NCBI GenBank assembly: GCA_013399855.1
Contig: VXAY01005685.1
Location: 72,138 to 136,137, forward strand
Source: Oxyruncus cristatus
Taxonomy: Eukaryota > Chordata > Aves > Passeriformes > Cotingidae
Length of the DNA stretch: 64,000 bases
Direction of reading: 5' to 3'
Part shown: positions 49,393 through 63,173 of the stretch, in pieces
Layout of the letters: each line of letters opens with the position of its first letter
Numbering within the stretch: position 1 is the stretch's first letter
The notes under the pieces: model-generated
Databases searched by the model: none
What the model saw: only the letters and a program-made list of their open reading frames with translations
What the model was told of the DNA's origin: nothing
Position numbers and translations under genes: made by a program

Positions 49393-51539
49393 TTCTGCTG
49401 GAGATCTACCCTGTCATTAAACACAAGTTAGACAAAGGCATACTGACACGAAGGCATCATTTTCTTAGAAGTTGCTAGGAAAAGTGGCCGGATAAGCACA
49501 GCTTATGTGGAATATCTATTGTTTGCTGCAAATATGCTTTAATAATAGGGTAATTTGTTTCTTCCACTGAATTTGCCAATTGACAGCAAAAACAGTTCTG
49601 TAAAAGTCATCCAAGCAAAATAACGAATGGGAACAATTATTCTTCCTGAGTAGATTTTCTAAATTAAGATTCCCAGCAAAAAAAGGCTCAGATTGCTTGC
49701 TTTAGCTAATGCTCTTTTCTTGTTTTCTTTTCATCTGTAGAGCACATGCGGTTTTGCAGTGCCACAGCTGCTAAATTGTGTTTTCCTATTGCTTAACTCT
49801 CTCAATCTCTCTCTCCCCCTATATAGACAGATATAGATTGACAAGATAATTTGATTGATTGATTGAATTGCATGTGAAAGCAAAAGTATAGTTAAGAAAG
49901 GTCGTTACTGTTATTTCTCTTAAACCAGACATTTACATGTATATAGGCACACAAATGTTTATATATAAATATATATCTTCAGCTTCACAGGAGCCCTTTT
50001 TACTCAAGGTCAGTGAGTTAGGCCCACAAGATATTGTCTTTCCACATACTGCCATGGCAGTAGACACCTTACAAGCAAATTAAAATTTTCCTGACCTGAC
50101 TTCTTGTATGTAGAATAGGGCACCTGGGAAAAGCTGGCAAGGATCTGATGGTAATGAGCTTTTGACTTTCACACATGCTTTCTTTGCTATAAATTAGCAG
50201 CAGTAACACACTTATCTCACAGCATTTTTTCAAATCACCCATTGTGTTTGTGAGCTTTACCCAGACAGCTTTGAAAATATAATTCTTACAGTAGAAGGCA
50301 CACACCCCATAAACTCTATTCTGGACGATTCATAAGTCAAGAATCTCCATAGGACCCCAATACTGGTTTTGTGTCCAGAGCACACAAAACTTCAGCCTTA
50401 GGTGAGCACCTAACTCCCTTAAGATTGCAAGTATCTGTATGAATATATATGTTTTTTATATAAGAAATGAAGTATAAAAAATGATTAAGTCGCCAGTGGT
50501 GAGGTAAGCTGACCAAATAACTGTATATATAACAAATGAAGCAAACCAAACAGTACTTAGAGACACTTCTTTGTCTTTCCAAAGGAAAGGTGAGAACACT
50601 AGCTTAAAAGGAGATGGTGATATTGTGAGTTGAACACCACCCTTATGATAAAATTTAGTTTAACAAGGTGTATTTCATTTCTCAAAGCTGCTTTCACTGG
50701 ACATATTAACATGAAAAATGCTTTAGGGCTTCTGTGGGTGAGTATTCTTAACCTTACAGAACTGAGTAGTCCACTCTGGTTCAATCTTCTACGAGTAGAA
50801 CTGGGGAACTCTCATTCCAGGGAAGGGCAAACAAGCATTGTCACTAAAACTCACTGGGGATAGGGGACTGGAGCATCCCCATGGTCATTAATTTCTTTGT
50901 TTTCTATTTATACTTCAAGGAACAGTGCTTACTACTGTAAACCATGCTGGTACTTGGGAAATGCCACTATTTTCCTTGTCCTGCCTGACAAATGTAAGAG
51001 CACAAGCCTTTCAGAGACTTTTGAGGCTGCCTGATTTGAACTTGTGCCATATAGAAGAAAAAATCCAACTATTAATCCTCTGAGAAGCTTATTTGTAAGG
51101 AGGCTTTTAAAATCACAGTGGGAATAAAAATCTGTGTCGTGGTGTGTGGTACTGCTGTGTGATAATGAGCTGTTCTTGCATCACTTGATACGGTTTCAAG
51201 TATATCCTCACCATCCGTCTGCAGACCATGATCCCCGCGGTACTCCCGTGGATAGATGGGAAATGTATTTACAGGCAACACTGGTTTTACAGTGTAGGTA
51301 GTGAGGTCTCATTGTCCCAGCCTAACACAATTTAAGACGTCACCTTGTGCTGAGTACAAAGAAATCTTGCTCCAAGCCTGAATTTGGGTAAGGTGAGCAG
51401 AGAAACCCTGCCTGAATTTTATGTTGTATGGAGCGCAAAGGTTGCTTCTTAGGAATGTCAAAGTAAATAAATACTTTTCTGCACAAATCCTTTCCATTTC
51501 ACAAAGCTTCTAGAACTCTCCTTCTCTAAGATTGAAGAC
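49393..51539. other. Unique sequence, nothing seen
   Basis: A short GATT tetranucleotide run lies at 49852-49866. A good acceptor (TTTTCATCTGTAG ending at 49740) has no partner donor. No repeat or gene was recognised. Confidence 0.5.
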
Positions 51540-51591
51540 ATGCCAGTGGTGAGACATGGCTGGAGCAAAACTGCCTTACTTTTTTTCCTTT
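51540..51591 (+). repeat. Copy 1 of a roughly 52-bp direct repeat
   Basis: The block ATGCCAGTGGTGAGACATGG, then CTGGAGCAAAACT and a T-rich tail, recurs at 54669-54720 in the same orientation with only a few differences. It could be a fragment of an unrecognised dispersed repeat or a local segmental copy. Confidence 0.8.
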
Positions 51592-54500
51592 TTCTTAAGC
51601 TGTGTGTTTATTTTGCAATAGGTAACATCATCTGGAAAAGACTTCATAGATACAAAGAACTGTAATTTCTTCCCCAGAAAGCTAACAATACCAAAAAAGG
51701 AAGAGTTTTTATGTTTTGTTTCGGGTTTTGGTTTTTTTTTTTTTTTAATGAAAAAGTAATGAGGAACATTAGAGACAGATCATAAAGCAAAGAAGAGAAA
51801 GTGATGATAGATATGACCTATAAAATGTGTATCTTCCTTAGCTGTGTTTGTTTTATTATGTAATTTCTTTGCTGTTGCTGATTTTGGCACAATTACTGTA
51901 ACTAGTCTGTAAATTTTTGTATACTTAGCTCATGACCCTTTGAATATTGGTTTGTGTTTTCCTCAAGCATTGATTTCAGCTAAAAATGCATTCAACCTTT
52001 CTCCTTCCATTCTCTTTCTCTCTTGATTTTTCTTGGTGCATTAGGATTATTTACGGCTCACTGGATAATTTTAGGTAGTGTTTGGGATTTTAAAAATTGT
52101 TCCTAGGCTAAATTACTTCAGCGTTGCAGAGTAAAGTTGTTTTTTTTTCTAAATAGAATTGCCTTTACTATGTACTGAGTTCTCATCACTTGCAGAGACA
52201 TCCTGCAAGCAAAATCCAGCAATTCTCAGAACTGAAGTTCTTGGTCCCCTACCAAGACTTCTAGCTTGGAAAATGTTTTTATAATGTTTGGCACTCAAAG
52301 TTATCTTCTGTGAGAAAAAGATGAATAATATATCTGCACAAAAATTGTGATGATTTCGAAATCAAAGCAATACTAAGCAACATTCATTCATAGATAAAAC
52401 TAAAGTCTACTTCTAATAGTTACATTCCTCTTTGAACATAAATTAGCTAACTTAACACTGATGTAAATTCTATTCAGTCGGTGTCTTCAACAACTGCTTG
52501 GCTGTTTTTATATTGCTTGCTTTAGATTCTTTTTTCTTGTTTACTGATTAAATTCATGGCTTTTAATACCTTAGAAATTGGTAAAAACTTAACTGAATAA
52601 AAATTAAACCAGAGTTACTTTTAGTTCAGTTTAAAGTAGTCTACCTCTCACTTAGCTTTCAGCTCCACTTAATCCTAAATCCTTGTTCTCTGTATATATT
52701 TTTCTCTACTCTAAATGTAGTCTGGGTTTGCTTTATGACAAGCACTACTACATGACATTTTTATATGAATCTTGTCATGTGTGAAATTTGAATTTTGTAG
52801 ATGATGACACCAAGATCTGAAACGTCTCACAAGGAAAAATAGAAAAATCCTCCTTGCCAGTTTTTCCCCTCAAATAAATATAGTGCTTAAAAAGATGTTG
52901 TGCTGATAGTGCGTAAGAATGGAGCTTATTTGTCTGTGAGGCCTGCCTTGCACCAGCAACAACAACAGCTTCTGTCTTGTTTCTATGCTGATGCACTTGA
53001 CTCTGAGGTGAAGAGCCCTCGTCTAATGAAGCAGCTCATTAGTCTCTCTAGACATGGCTTTCCAGTGTTATTGCTAGAAAAGGTACTGATGAGTTCCAAG
53101 TATGGATATTTGACCACGGTGAAATTTACACAGATCAAAAGTACATTTTGCGAAGTAAATGAAAAACCACTCGGTTGTGGTAAGTTGCATTAGCATTAGT
53201 GATTTAGAGAAAGAGGATTTTGCATATCAGAAGCATTTTTATGATCTGTCAGGCAAATTAACTTTCTATAGAGCTAAGCTTAGAAAACTTTGTTAAAGTC
53301 ATGAATAAATACAACTAGTAAAACTACAGTGGAAAGCTCTCAGTCAGTGGAGCATCTCTGGAACAACGCAGGCATCAAAAGTTCCAATATTCATCCTGAG
53401 CTTGAAGAAAAGATTAAGTGCCAGCTCAGTTTTAAGCATGTACTTGACCCCATTACAGTTCACCAAAGCACCTGAGATTTGTTTGAATCCCATAAGAATC
53501 AGTGGGAATGTTCACATACTTGTGTACAAACCAAATTACCTTGGTGGGCCTGAGTGGGTTTTTGTGGTGTGTGGCCCCTGAGAAGAATATTCCACACAAC
53601 AGCCTGATTTTGCAACAATCTTGACTATACTATTTGAAATTGTAAACCTGAAGAGAGGAGGAAACTTAAATTCATTTTGTAAATTTGTTTAACATCTTGA
53701 AGGTCACATCCTGGAAAAAAAAAATCATTGCCCATTCGGTGGTCTGGGTGATTTGATTTTTTTATTATTGGTGAAGCACTGGAGTGTTAAATGAAAAACC
53801 CATGGCTGCAGGCAAGAGGGATAAACTCTTGGCTGGGGGAGAGGAGGAGAGGCAAACTCTTTAATTATACCAGAAATGGGTCCCAAGGAAGAACTGGCCA
53901 AAGACTATTCTGTGCAGTAGGATGAACTCGCCTAACAAGGTTACAATTCAAAAATTGACTCAATTCTCTATCACCACAACTATTGATTGCTTATAATGTC
54001 TAGACACCCTGTGGCCATCTATAATAAGACAGTCTGAGGTCATTGTTTTCCAACTCCTTCCACCCATTTTTGAAACTTTATAAATACTGTACTATTCATC
54101 ACAGAATATCAGATGGGTAACTTCCCAAATGTCCATAGGATGTTCTCCACCCATTCCCATCTTCTCACATCTATATGCAGGGCGTAACAGCATCTGTGGC
54201 TTCAGAGTCTCTCATTTCTGAAATGAATAGAGAGATATACGTATGCAAATTGTATGTGTGTGCGTGTTGATGTTTGACCACACAATGTTATGTATATTAT
54301 ATCTCTCTGTGTGTATTCTTACTGCTGGAAAGGCACAAACTGGTCAGGAGACCCACTTGCTCAAGTCAGTAGCCGAGTGACAGCTCCCCTCGTGCACAGA
54401 ACTTGTTTCAAGACCAGTGTTGCCAGCTCTGTGTGACGTGGTTTGCACTCCTGCTGTGCCACAGTGAACTTTCTGGAGACAGTGACTCAAGGGAGCATGA

Positions 54501-54668
54501 CAAGGTATCTTCCCAAACACTGAGAAGCTCCTAAACACAGAGGGACCCACGAGGATCCACGGCTGCATCTTACCTGTGTTGAGGGCAGAGAAAGGATCCT
54601 GCCTGGGGATTACAGACATGGGAAGCAAGCACAGTGCCACAAAGTACATCAGCTTTAACTCTGTAGAT
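51592..54668. other. Unique sequence with one weak exon candidate
   Basis: A T/G-rich tract lies at 51711-51747. The rest is AT-rich unique DNA. The only exon-like interval (53066-53179) is listed separately. Confidence 0.45.
53066..53179 (+). other. Candidate internal exon (weak), 114 nt, phase 1-1
   Basis: An acceptor-like GGCTTTCCAG ends at 53065 and a GTAAGT donor starts at 53180. The interval is open in a frame split as phase 1 at both ends, giving 38 codons that read VLLLEKVLMSSKYGYLTTVK and onward to NEKPLGCG. The family is unrecognised. Its phase does not match the phase-0 candidates at 6.6 and 22.3 kb as a direct neighbour. It could also be a conserved non-coding stretch. Confidence 0.15.
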
Positions 54669-54720
54669 ATGCCAGTGGTGAGACATGGCTGGAGCAAAAC
54701 TACCTTATTTGTTTTCCTTT
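54669..54720 (+). repeat. Copy 2 of a roughly 52-bp direct repeat
   Basis: This is the second copy of the block at 51540-51591. The first 33 bp are identical and the T-rich tail differs at a few positions. The flanks on both sides are unrelated between the copies. Confidence 0.8.
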
Positions 54721-55758
54721 TAACTCTAACGTTTTACAGTTCACTGCCTTAAGATTGAATATTGTCATTAGTTTTGATCTAATGAATGAACAGAGTGACA
54801 GAGTGTACCTAGATTACTTACAGCTTTTTAGAACTGGTTTTCTTTTTCTATCTATAACTGAAAGTTGGTTTTATTTTCCCACAGTTAATTTGAACTAAAC
54901 ATTTATTGGTTTTAACTGAGAAAAATAAATTTGAGGTGGTTGTATGTTCACTTGGTTTTACTTTATTTGCTGCAGTCAAAAGTCCTGAAGTTTCAAGTAC
55001 ACTATCTTTCACTGAAAAGGAGTGGATGAGGTTAGTTTTCTCCCTTTTTTACCCATCCTTATGTGTTTATCTCTTAGCACAGATACGAATAAGACTGTTT
55101 ATTAATTGACTCAATTTTATTCTTATTATATTGAAAATATTTAATGGGATACCAAATGTAAACGCTGATGGTATTTTATTGGATACTCATAACAATTTGA
55201 ACATAAAAAATAGTTCCCAGAACTCGGGATATGATTTACACATCGTTAAAGTGGCAGAGAACGTGCAGTCTACACAGGCACTCTGGTATTCAACTTCTAT
55301 TTAAGTACCAACTCTGATTCAAGCTGATAAGAAAATGACACACATGAGGGAGCTACACACAGTCAGCGGCTCCAGCCCTTTCTGTTATGGGCTGAATCAG
55401 AAATGAGTTCCACCTGTGTGGCTTAGAGCATTTGTTGCAGTGTAATATTGCATCTCTTATTCAAGTCTGTTGAGATTTGTCCCCCAAAAATTACTTTGGT
55501 AGGCTTTGACAACCAACTGTGTATTCTCCTTTTAGAATAAAGAATCAGACAATGGCAGCATAAACCCAGCTTTCATACTACAGCCTAGAGCTTGAAGTCT
55601 TTCCAGGAAAGCACACTTACATTTTCCTGAGCATGAGATTATCAATATAAGCAGCCTGTCTTCCCAAGACAGCAGACTACCAGGAAGGCTAGAAATGTCA
55701 GGCACTCTCTGTTTGCCATTACTGGGAAAATTCTGGACCCTAATGATAAAAAAGCTTG
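54721..55758. other. Unique sequence, nothing seen
   Basis: AT-rich DNA with one 67-codon plus frame lacking any recognisable feature. Confidence 0.5.
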
Positions 55759-56348
55759 AAGGATGTCGTAGTTTAACCCCAGTAGACAGCTAAACCCCAC
55801 ACAACTTCTCAATGGAGAAGAGAATCAGAAGGGTAAAAGTGAAAAACTAGTGGGTTGAGATAAAGACAGTTTAATAGCAAAGCTGCACATATGAGCAAAG
55901 CTACACAAGCAAAGCAAAATATGAAATTAATTCACTATTTTCCATTGACAGCCAGAAAAATTGGCAGAAAAGTAGGGTTCCATCATGCATAACAGTGACT
56001 TGGGAAGACAAATGCCATAGCTCCAGACGTCTCCCTTCCTTCTTCTTTCTGACAGCTTTTATTTCTGACCACAAGGTCATACAATATCAGATGTCCCTTT
56101 GGTCAGTTGGGGTCAGCTGTTGCCTCTGTGTCCTCTCCCAGTTTCGTGCTGGCTGCACTCCCAGCCTGCTCGTTGTCAGGGCAGTCTGAGAAGCAGAAAA
56201 TGCCTTGATGCTGTGCAAGAGCTGCTCAGCAACAGCTAAAACATCAGTGTGTTATCAACACTGTTTTGACCACACATAAAAAACATAGCACCATAAAAGC
56301 TAATGTAAAGAAGATTAACTCTATCCCCACTAAAACCAGTACAAAGGA
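55759..56348 (-). mobile_element. Complete solo LTR (55764-56343) with 5-bp target-site duplication
   Basis: The element runs from TG at 55764 to CA at 56343, 580 bp, and is flanked by AAGGA on both sides (55759-55763 and 56344-56348). Read on the minus strand, it starts with a TGTACTGGTTTTAGTGGGGATAGAGTTAA-type end and contains GATAACACACTGATGTTTTAGC. An ATTAAACTGTC polyadenylation region lies near 55875-55865, and it ends in CTGGGGTTAAACTACGACA. The family is the same as the LTR at 12351, in opposite orientation. A 5-bp duplication fits an ERVL-type integrase. No internal retroviral genes remain, so the provirus was lost by LTR-LTR recombination. Confidence 0.93.
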
Positions 56349-59300
56349 ATAGGACTCTCTAGTCTAGAGATGAGAATGTTGACTTCAGGGGGGTCAAGGT
56401 TCATCTCCCTCTTCTAAGGACTGCTTGCACATTAATGAGTTGCTGGATGAAGGATATGAGAATTTGGGGAGAAGGGATTAGCACTTGGCCACCCAATCTT
56501 CTTTTTTACTGCTGGCATCATAACTTCTGTGCTGCCTTCTTCACAATGACCCAAATTCAGAGAAGTCTGCTCTGGATTCCATAAAATGAAGGTATGCCTT
56601 AAAACTTTGTTTTTTTCTTTTTTTTTTCATTTTTCTTATTATTAGAGGTGAAATTTTGATATGCCTCACGATTCTGGAGTAATAACTGAGCTGCCTTGAG
56701 TTATGCTCTGCAATTTCAGTGGACAAGTCATACAAAAATTTGTTGGATAATTACTTGGTTAAATCAATAGTCTTCCTTTACTCATTTACAGTCTTCATGC
56801 TTGTGGTTCACAACTGGTTTAGCTGAGTCACATTTTAGTTTTCTGCTTTTTCAATAGTTGTGAAACTTGAAAAGAGTATTCACATCGCAGCTCATTTGCA
56901 ATGCAAACTTCCTTGTATGTATTAGCATTAAAAATGGACATGTTGTTTTTCCAAAGCAACATTATTAATATCAGGTAAAATGAACAATCTTTGTTAAAAC
57001 AGAAATTTTGTCTTCTGAAGACACTGCCCTTACCAGAATTTGACAGAATGTGTCCATCAAACCTCCCGGTACTAAACTGAATTTTGGATGCAGCAAAATT
57101 TTCCACCCAAAGTGGCAACAGAAAAAAAAACTTACTTCCTTCCCAGAATATTTTAGTTTCTAAAATTATTTTTGATGAACAGTGACAGTCTGGGTGGTGT
57201 TTTCTCAGTTGCTTGGTGTGTTCCTTCAGTAAAAGCCACTCAGAAGCCTTCTACAGGAGGATAGGGCCTGGCTGGGGAGAGAAGACATCTGGGGCTAGGA
57301 GAGAAAGGAAAGTGGATCCTGCCACACTGTCCCAGTAATTGGCACACTTAATCAAACAGACAGCAAGGTCTCTGAAGTGGTGGAGAGAAACATTTTCAAA
57401 GACGAAGAGGGGAGAGTACAGAGTTTGCTGCAAGTCAGAAAGCCACTGAATTGTCTGAAAGCAAGCCTGAAAGCAAAGACCTAGCCTGCAGGGACACAGC
57501 CTGAGAGGCAGAAAGCAGCTTATAAGGGTATTACAGACCCATCTGAATGTTCTGGATGACAGAGTCCCCAGTATACAGCATTTGATCTGTTCTAAATATG
57601 ATTTTTTTTAAAAAAACTACTGAGAGTGGGAAGGTACTTTGCATCAGATTCTGGTTTAATGGTTCTAACAACTTCTACTCTTTGAGCAAAACTGCTTTGC
57701 TCTTCCCTGCTAGCTGACAGTTCATGACCCTGTATCTGCAGCAGCTGTTTAGTTCATTGAGGTAAACTGGACCAGTACAACCACCTCCTGCAGGTACACT
57801 CATGTCACTGAGCCCCCACTGTACCAGTCTGGAGATCCTCGAGCGAAAGTCTGAACTGTAAACAGTTATTGTTCTGTTGTTCTACAGATACTATGGATAA
57901 TCCTTTGTAACCTATGAATAACATGATTGTATACTTTCTCTTCTTTAAAAATGCTTGCTTTCTATCATTCTATAACTCATTTTTGACACCAGACATAAAG
58001 CCGGTTTGGTTTCTGTTATCTCTGGGCATGAAGTGAATATACTATGCAAATGTACAGGCAGCGACAGAGCTCAGACACTCAAGATTCTTCTTGGTCTTCT
58101 TTTTAGACTAACTGTTAGGCCCCAAATTCAAGTGTAAATCAACACAGAAATGCCATAAGTGTTAAGATCCAGGATTTTATTCTAGACTTTCCTCCATAAA
58201 ATGAAAAGGTGTTTCCTGTTTTGCAATATTAAAAGTTTCTTGTTTACTTATTTGGTTTCCATACCATATTTTGAAAGAGCAGGTCTTAGGAAGACACAAA
58301 GGGCTTAAGTCTCCTGGCTATCTGGATAGCTGGTGATTATAGTCACAGCACATATGCTCATATGCACATGAGGTCATGTATAGACACACCATGAGCAATG
58401 CAATAAGCTCCTGTGCTTCTGCAAAGATAAAAGGTCTATACTTCACTCTACAGTCAGACAAAAGGGACTACTACTACTCCCCAGGAAAATTTTTCTCACA
58501 TGTTTATTTTGCATGCAGCCGCAGAGCAGACAGTATTTTTCTAATGCAATTTGGCTTTTTCGGCTTAATTGTGTTTGTTCTCCATGTTCCTGATGAGAAA
58601 TTGGGTACTGGGCACATGTTGTTTCTTATGCATTGGTTGCAATCAGTAGTGCTGTTCCTAAATGGTGCATAGCTTATTTGCTTTTTTGATGTTGTAGCTA
58701 TGTGAAATGCAAGTTCTTTTTGAAGGGTGTTGCTGTTAATTCAAGAGGATAAGCACAACATTATAATTCATGGCAATACAGATGTGTCTTGTCTAAATTG
58801 GGCTTATAAACTGGTGGAAGAAACATTAGAAATATATTGCTCACTAGTAGCAGGAAAAGTTTTACATTGAAGTGTGCATTAGGGAAACTCTCTTTTAGTG
58901 TCTTGAAATTGTCGGTACTTGAAATTTTTTCAGCTCATCTCCACCTAGTCAGTTCTTTGGGGTGTGTGTTTGTTTTTCTTCTATGTAGGAAAACGTTAAA
59001 CACATTAGCAAGTCTGCAGAAGTAAAACTGCCTCAAAATTTCCACTTTAGTAGTGTTGGGTCAGATGAATCTGCATTCTCTTAAGAGTCAGATAGCCTTC
59101 CTTCCTTCTGAACTGAAAGAGGACTGTCTGCATCATTGTATTTCTTTTACAGTTTACTAACAGCCTTCATAAAATTCTCTCTTTTGCAGTCAGGGCACAT
59201 AATCTTTGTATTCTGCTGCCCTTCTGCCATCTCCAGAGATTTGCTTTCATAGCAGAAGTGGACCAGTTTTGCACTGCAAGGCTTCTGGCATCCCGAGGGA

Positions 59301-59815
59301 AAAGCAGTCTCACCTTCCTGAGACCCTGTGTTCCCCAGATTGCCTTTTGCTTTCCCCACACTGGTGCTGAGAATATCACTCTGGTCATACAAACAGCCCT
59401 GATATTTGAACATAATAGCTGCTTTTCCACCTCTACTCCATTCCCCTTTTTTCTTAGCGATCCAGTCGGGCTATGACACTGGCTCACAGCCCTGTAGATA
59501 CTCCATTTCTGATCACAATAGTGTTGCAGTCATGTTCCACACCACAGGGCCATTCATGCTGCTGAATGTCACACGTTAAACCCAGCACACTGCTGTGTCA
59601 CTTCCTCTTTCAGACGATTTAAATGTTTACTTCACTACAGTGACAGCATCATAACTCTGCGTTTTAGCATCCACAGCTTCCAAATTTTTTGTCATCAACG
59701 AGTAAGTTGGATAAATTGATCCCTGCTGAGTTAGACAGTGACATGTTGGTGCCTTCACTGCTGTTGTGTGTGTTTAAGGCAGCCTGAATGCTCTTTTCAC
59801 TGTCTTCTCTTCTAG
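56349..59815. other. Unique sequence, no gene supported
   Basis: The segment 57240-57860 is richer in GC and resembles old repeat-derived DNA, but I cannot name it. Frames of 60-106 codons have no known motifs. T runs lie near 56610-56630. Confidence 0.45.
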
Positions 59816-59912
59816 TGCAGGCAGCATTAACAAAAGAGACGAAGTGGTTTCTTTGCCCGAAAAACAGTCTTTTTCAGACCCTTGACAGACTCAAATTCTT
59901 GACTACCTACAG
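59816..59912 (+). other. Candidate exon (weak), 97 nt
   Basis: A strong pyrimidine tract (TTTTCACTGTCTTCTCTTCTAG) ends at 59815. The next 97 nt are open in one frame, encoding a basic, aromatic stretch (TKETKWFLCPKNSLFQTLDR), and end in CTACAG/GTTGAA. The donor is poor, which is the main reason for doubt. The family is unrecognised. Confidence 0.12.
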
Positions 59913-62900
59913 GTTGAAGAGTGTGTTTTTTTTCTTGAACTCAGATGTTTTTCTGAGGGCTGGGGTCATATCTGCCTGGAAAAAGCTGAACATGTTTTTA
60001 TGGATTATCTCTAAGATCCAGAATTTTAATCCACTCATTGTGTAAGCACGTAGTTTAAGTAGAACTTTCTTTTCCTGTGGGGAAGGTCCCTCCACCTAGT
60101 TTTTCATGCACATGGCTAAAGGACAGACGTGGTGGTCTCTCCTTCCTCTTCGTAGTTATCTTGTGGAATGTCTCATGGTTAATCTTTGCTTCCTGTATGG
60201 TCCCATGCATGGACATTAGACCCTGGTGTGGTGCTCCTCCAGGGGCTCCCACGCCCACAGAGTCCGTCGGAGCCAAGGCTGCAACTGCGTAACAAATACT
60301 TCAGTTTTGCTTTCAATCCATTTTCACCATTGCAGTTCTTATCCTTGACCCACCTTTCCTTGGTGTACCTTTCTTGCAGAAATGCCATGTGATGACTCAT
60401 ATGCTTTTTATTTTTAAAACACACATATGCAAATATGTCTGACTGGGCAGAGTATGGAAAATGCATCTGGAGGGTAGAAGAGACCTTTGTTTTGTTTTTT
60501 TTTTAACCTTTCAGTGGTTTCTTCTTTTCAACACAAGACATGATTTTCTGCAGAAAATGGAGTTGTGAGTCCCTGGCAGTGAGGATGCTGTGGTGAGAGG
60601 AAGGATCATAAGCATATAAACTCCACAAATGTCATGAACAGTATTGACAATACAAATGATGAGTGCAACATTCAAGGCATCTAGGGTTAAATCTGTTTTT
60701 CTCTATTCCCGTTTTTTTTTTTTTGTGACTAGAAGAACTCACTCATGTGTTCCAAACTTCTCCACCGTCTTACAAAAGGAGGATACAGTAATCTTTATTT
60801 TATCTATTTTTTTACTGTAACCCCTTTAGCACAGGGGCTGTCCCTAGCTCTGTATTTGTGCAGTGGCCAGTAAAATCAGGAGTCCCAATTTTTAGATTGG
60901 CCTTGTGTGTTTCATAAAAGAAGTACTCAGTAATTCTTTTTACACTGTGGAGGAGGGAACCATCAAGTGAGGCTTCAAAACCAGTGAGCTTTTCTCTAAG
61001 AGCAGAGCGTGCACAGGGTGCCCAGGGGTCTTCATCTGGCATCTTGTTATCAGTGACCAAAAACTACTTTCTTCTTCCACACCTGTATCCCCATTTAGAG
61101 CATGAATGCACCTACTACTAATATACTCTGTGGTTTTTTTCTTTTCCTTTTCTTTTTTTTTTTTTTTCTCACATGCTGGCACACTATCATTTCCCAAAAT
61201 AGTATAAAAATTATCTATCAGATTAGCATCAAATTATATGGTTAACTTGAGGACACCTTTAATTTTCTTACACTATAATATCTGTCTAACTGTACTGAGA
61301 CCTCAATATTCCTGATGCAGACGGAACACCTGTAAAACTCATATCGACCTCAGTCTTTTGTCAGCCTGGGGAATTCTGGATACATCCCAAAACTTGCACA
61401 GCTGAGGTACTTCCTGCATCCGCCTGCTCTTGCAGGAATGCAGTGGTATTGGTATTAGATGACACATAAAATATGGTGCACTTCTTTGTCTCATTTAGAA
61501 TTATCATGTACATAAATTTTGCTTAAAAGGCCACCAAATATACTGTAAGAAGCCCGAAAATGTGACACAGATAACTTTTTTTTTGGAGTGCATCTGTTCT
61601 GAATTGCAGGTACACAAAGCAATCCATACTAAAACAATTTTACGAAGTTTATTATGAAGACAGCTTGCCCAATAATTTTCTTCAATAGATAAGTTGTCAA
61701 TTAGAGCAAGATAAAATACGATTGTGCTGTGAACACTTGTCTTAAAAGCTATTCAAATTCATCTAAATTTGTCCCTGCATATATTCAGCCAGGAAGAGGT
61801 GCAGTGGCAATAGCTGTATTTTAGCCACTCTTTCTTCTACTGTCTTGCTTATTTAGAAAGTGTCTACATTTTTCTCACCCATACAAACATCACGTTTATT
61901 CATTAAAAGAATGGGACTTGTCAAGTACTTTTATGTCGTCCCAAGCATCCTGATGTCAATGTTGAAGAAAAAAATTACAGTGTGGGGCTAAATGGATTTG
62001 GTCACTAGAGCAGTTAATTACATATACATGGAATTTCATGAATTACACAACTTCCCCATTCCACTGGAGAGATGACACAGACCCAAAGAGGGGTTGGGTA
62101 GGCCACCATGGTGGCTCCTGTCATGTTATGCACAGTGCTGACACAGGGACACGGGCTCTTTTCCACTCCCTGGGTTCCCCAAGGTTGGAGAGAGGTTCTC
62201 AGATCACAGTGAAGGGTCATGGGGCATCCCTGCCTGAGAATTTTCAGAAACTCTCACTAACTTCAGTATTCTGTGCATCCAGAATGGATATTTTGTTATT
62301 TGGCATTGCCATAGTCTGTAGAGCTCTGGACATTTCTGCGTTTCTTGATGATCAATGGGTTGTTTACCCCTTTACTTCCTTGGGCTCATCAAAACTTTTC
62401 TGTTATTTAGAAAAAGCCATATTTTTGTTTACTTCTACTACATATGAAACAAACCAGTTAAAATTCATGGGTTTATACTAATAGATCTGCTAACTAGGCC
62501 TAGTTTAAGCTTGCTGCTATGCTAGATTATAACTAGATACTCTAATGACGTGATAGATCAGACTTGCAACCAAATAAAACAAGCTCTGTCCATAAGGCAA
62601 GTGCAGATGAATAAAAATAGGTCGTATTATTTATTCATTTCTACTTCTTTGGGGAAAAAAAAAAATTGCTTTTCTGGGTGGTTACCTCTCCATTTACAAT
62701 TACTCATTTGGCATATCTGCAACCACGTATTTTGCATATGCATCTACTTTGGCCACTTGCTAGAGCATCTTACTAACTGCAAGTTTAGTTCTCACAGTTA
62801 ATGTGCAGTAAAATAATCAGAGCGATGTTGAGCACTGTTTATAGTAAATTTCTAGACCTTCAAGCCCCACAAAACCAATTCATTTTCAGCAAAATAGGTG

Positions 62901-63173
62901 TGAAGAGACTAGTCATAATTCACATGAACAAAAGAGTGTTATCTGAGAGCATGTTCATTTCTTTAATTGGGTATATAAGTGCTTCATGGTGTTATCAATT
63001 TTCTCACCTTCTCTATCATGAAATCTAATCGGCTCCCTTTCTTTAATGTTTACACTTTTTCCTTTAAATGGAAAGTTCTCATTAATGGGAACCCATTTTG
63101 TTGTTCTTAGTTGTGGAGCTGCATGGCAGTCAGGTCTTATTTTAAAGTCTTCATCGTTAGGTTTTCACAGGTG
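59913..63173. other. Unique sequence with T-rich tracts
   Basis: T-rich low-complexity runs lie at about 60487-60506, 60709-60724 and 61133-61168. A 147-codon plus frame (62038-62481) is one of the longer frames of the window. It has no domain or splice context that I recognise. No mobile element was identified. Confidence 0.45.

Noticed and set aside
55995..56189. Plus-strand frame within the solo LTR
   Set aside because: It lies antisense in LTR sequence. No retroviral protein motif is present.
62038..62481. 147-codon plus-strand frame
   Set aside because: One of the longer non-repeat frames, but without a domain, a Kozak-like start that I would trust, or splice context. Treated as chance.
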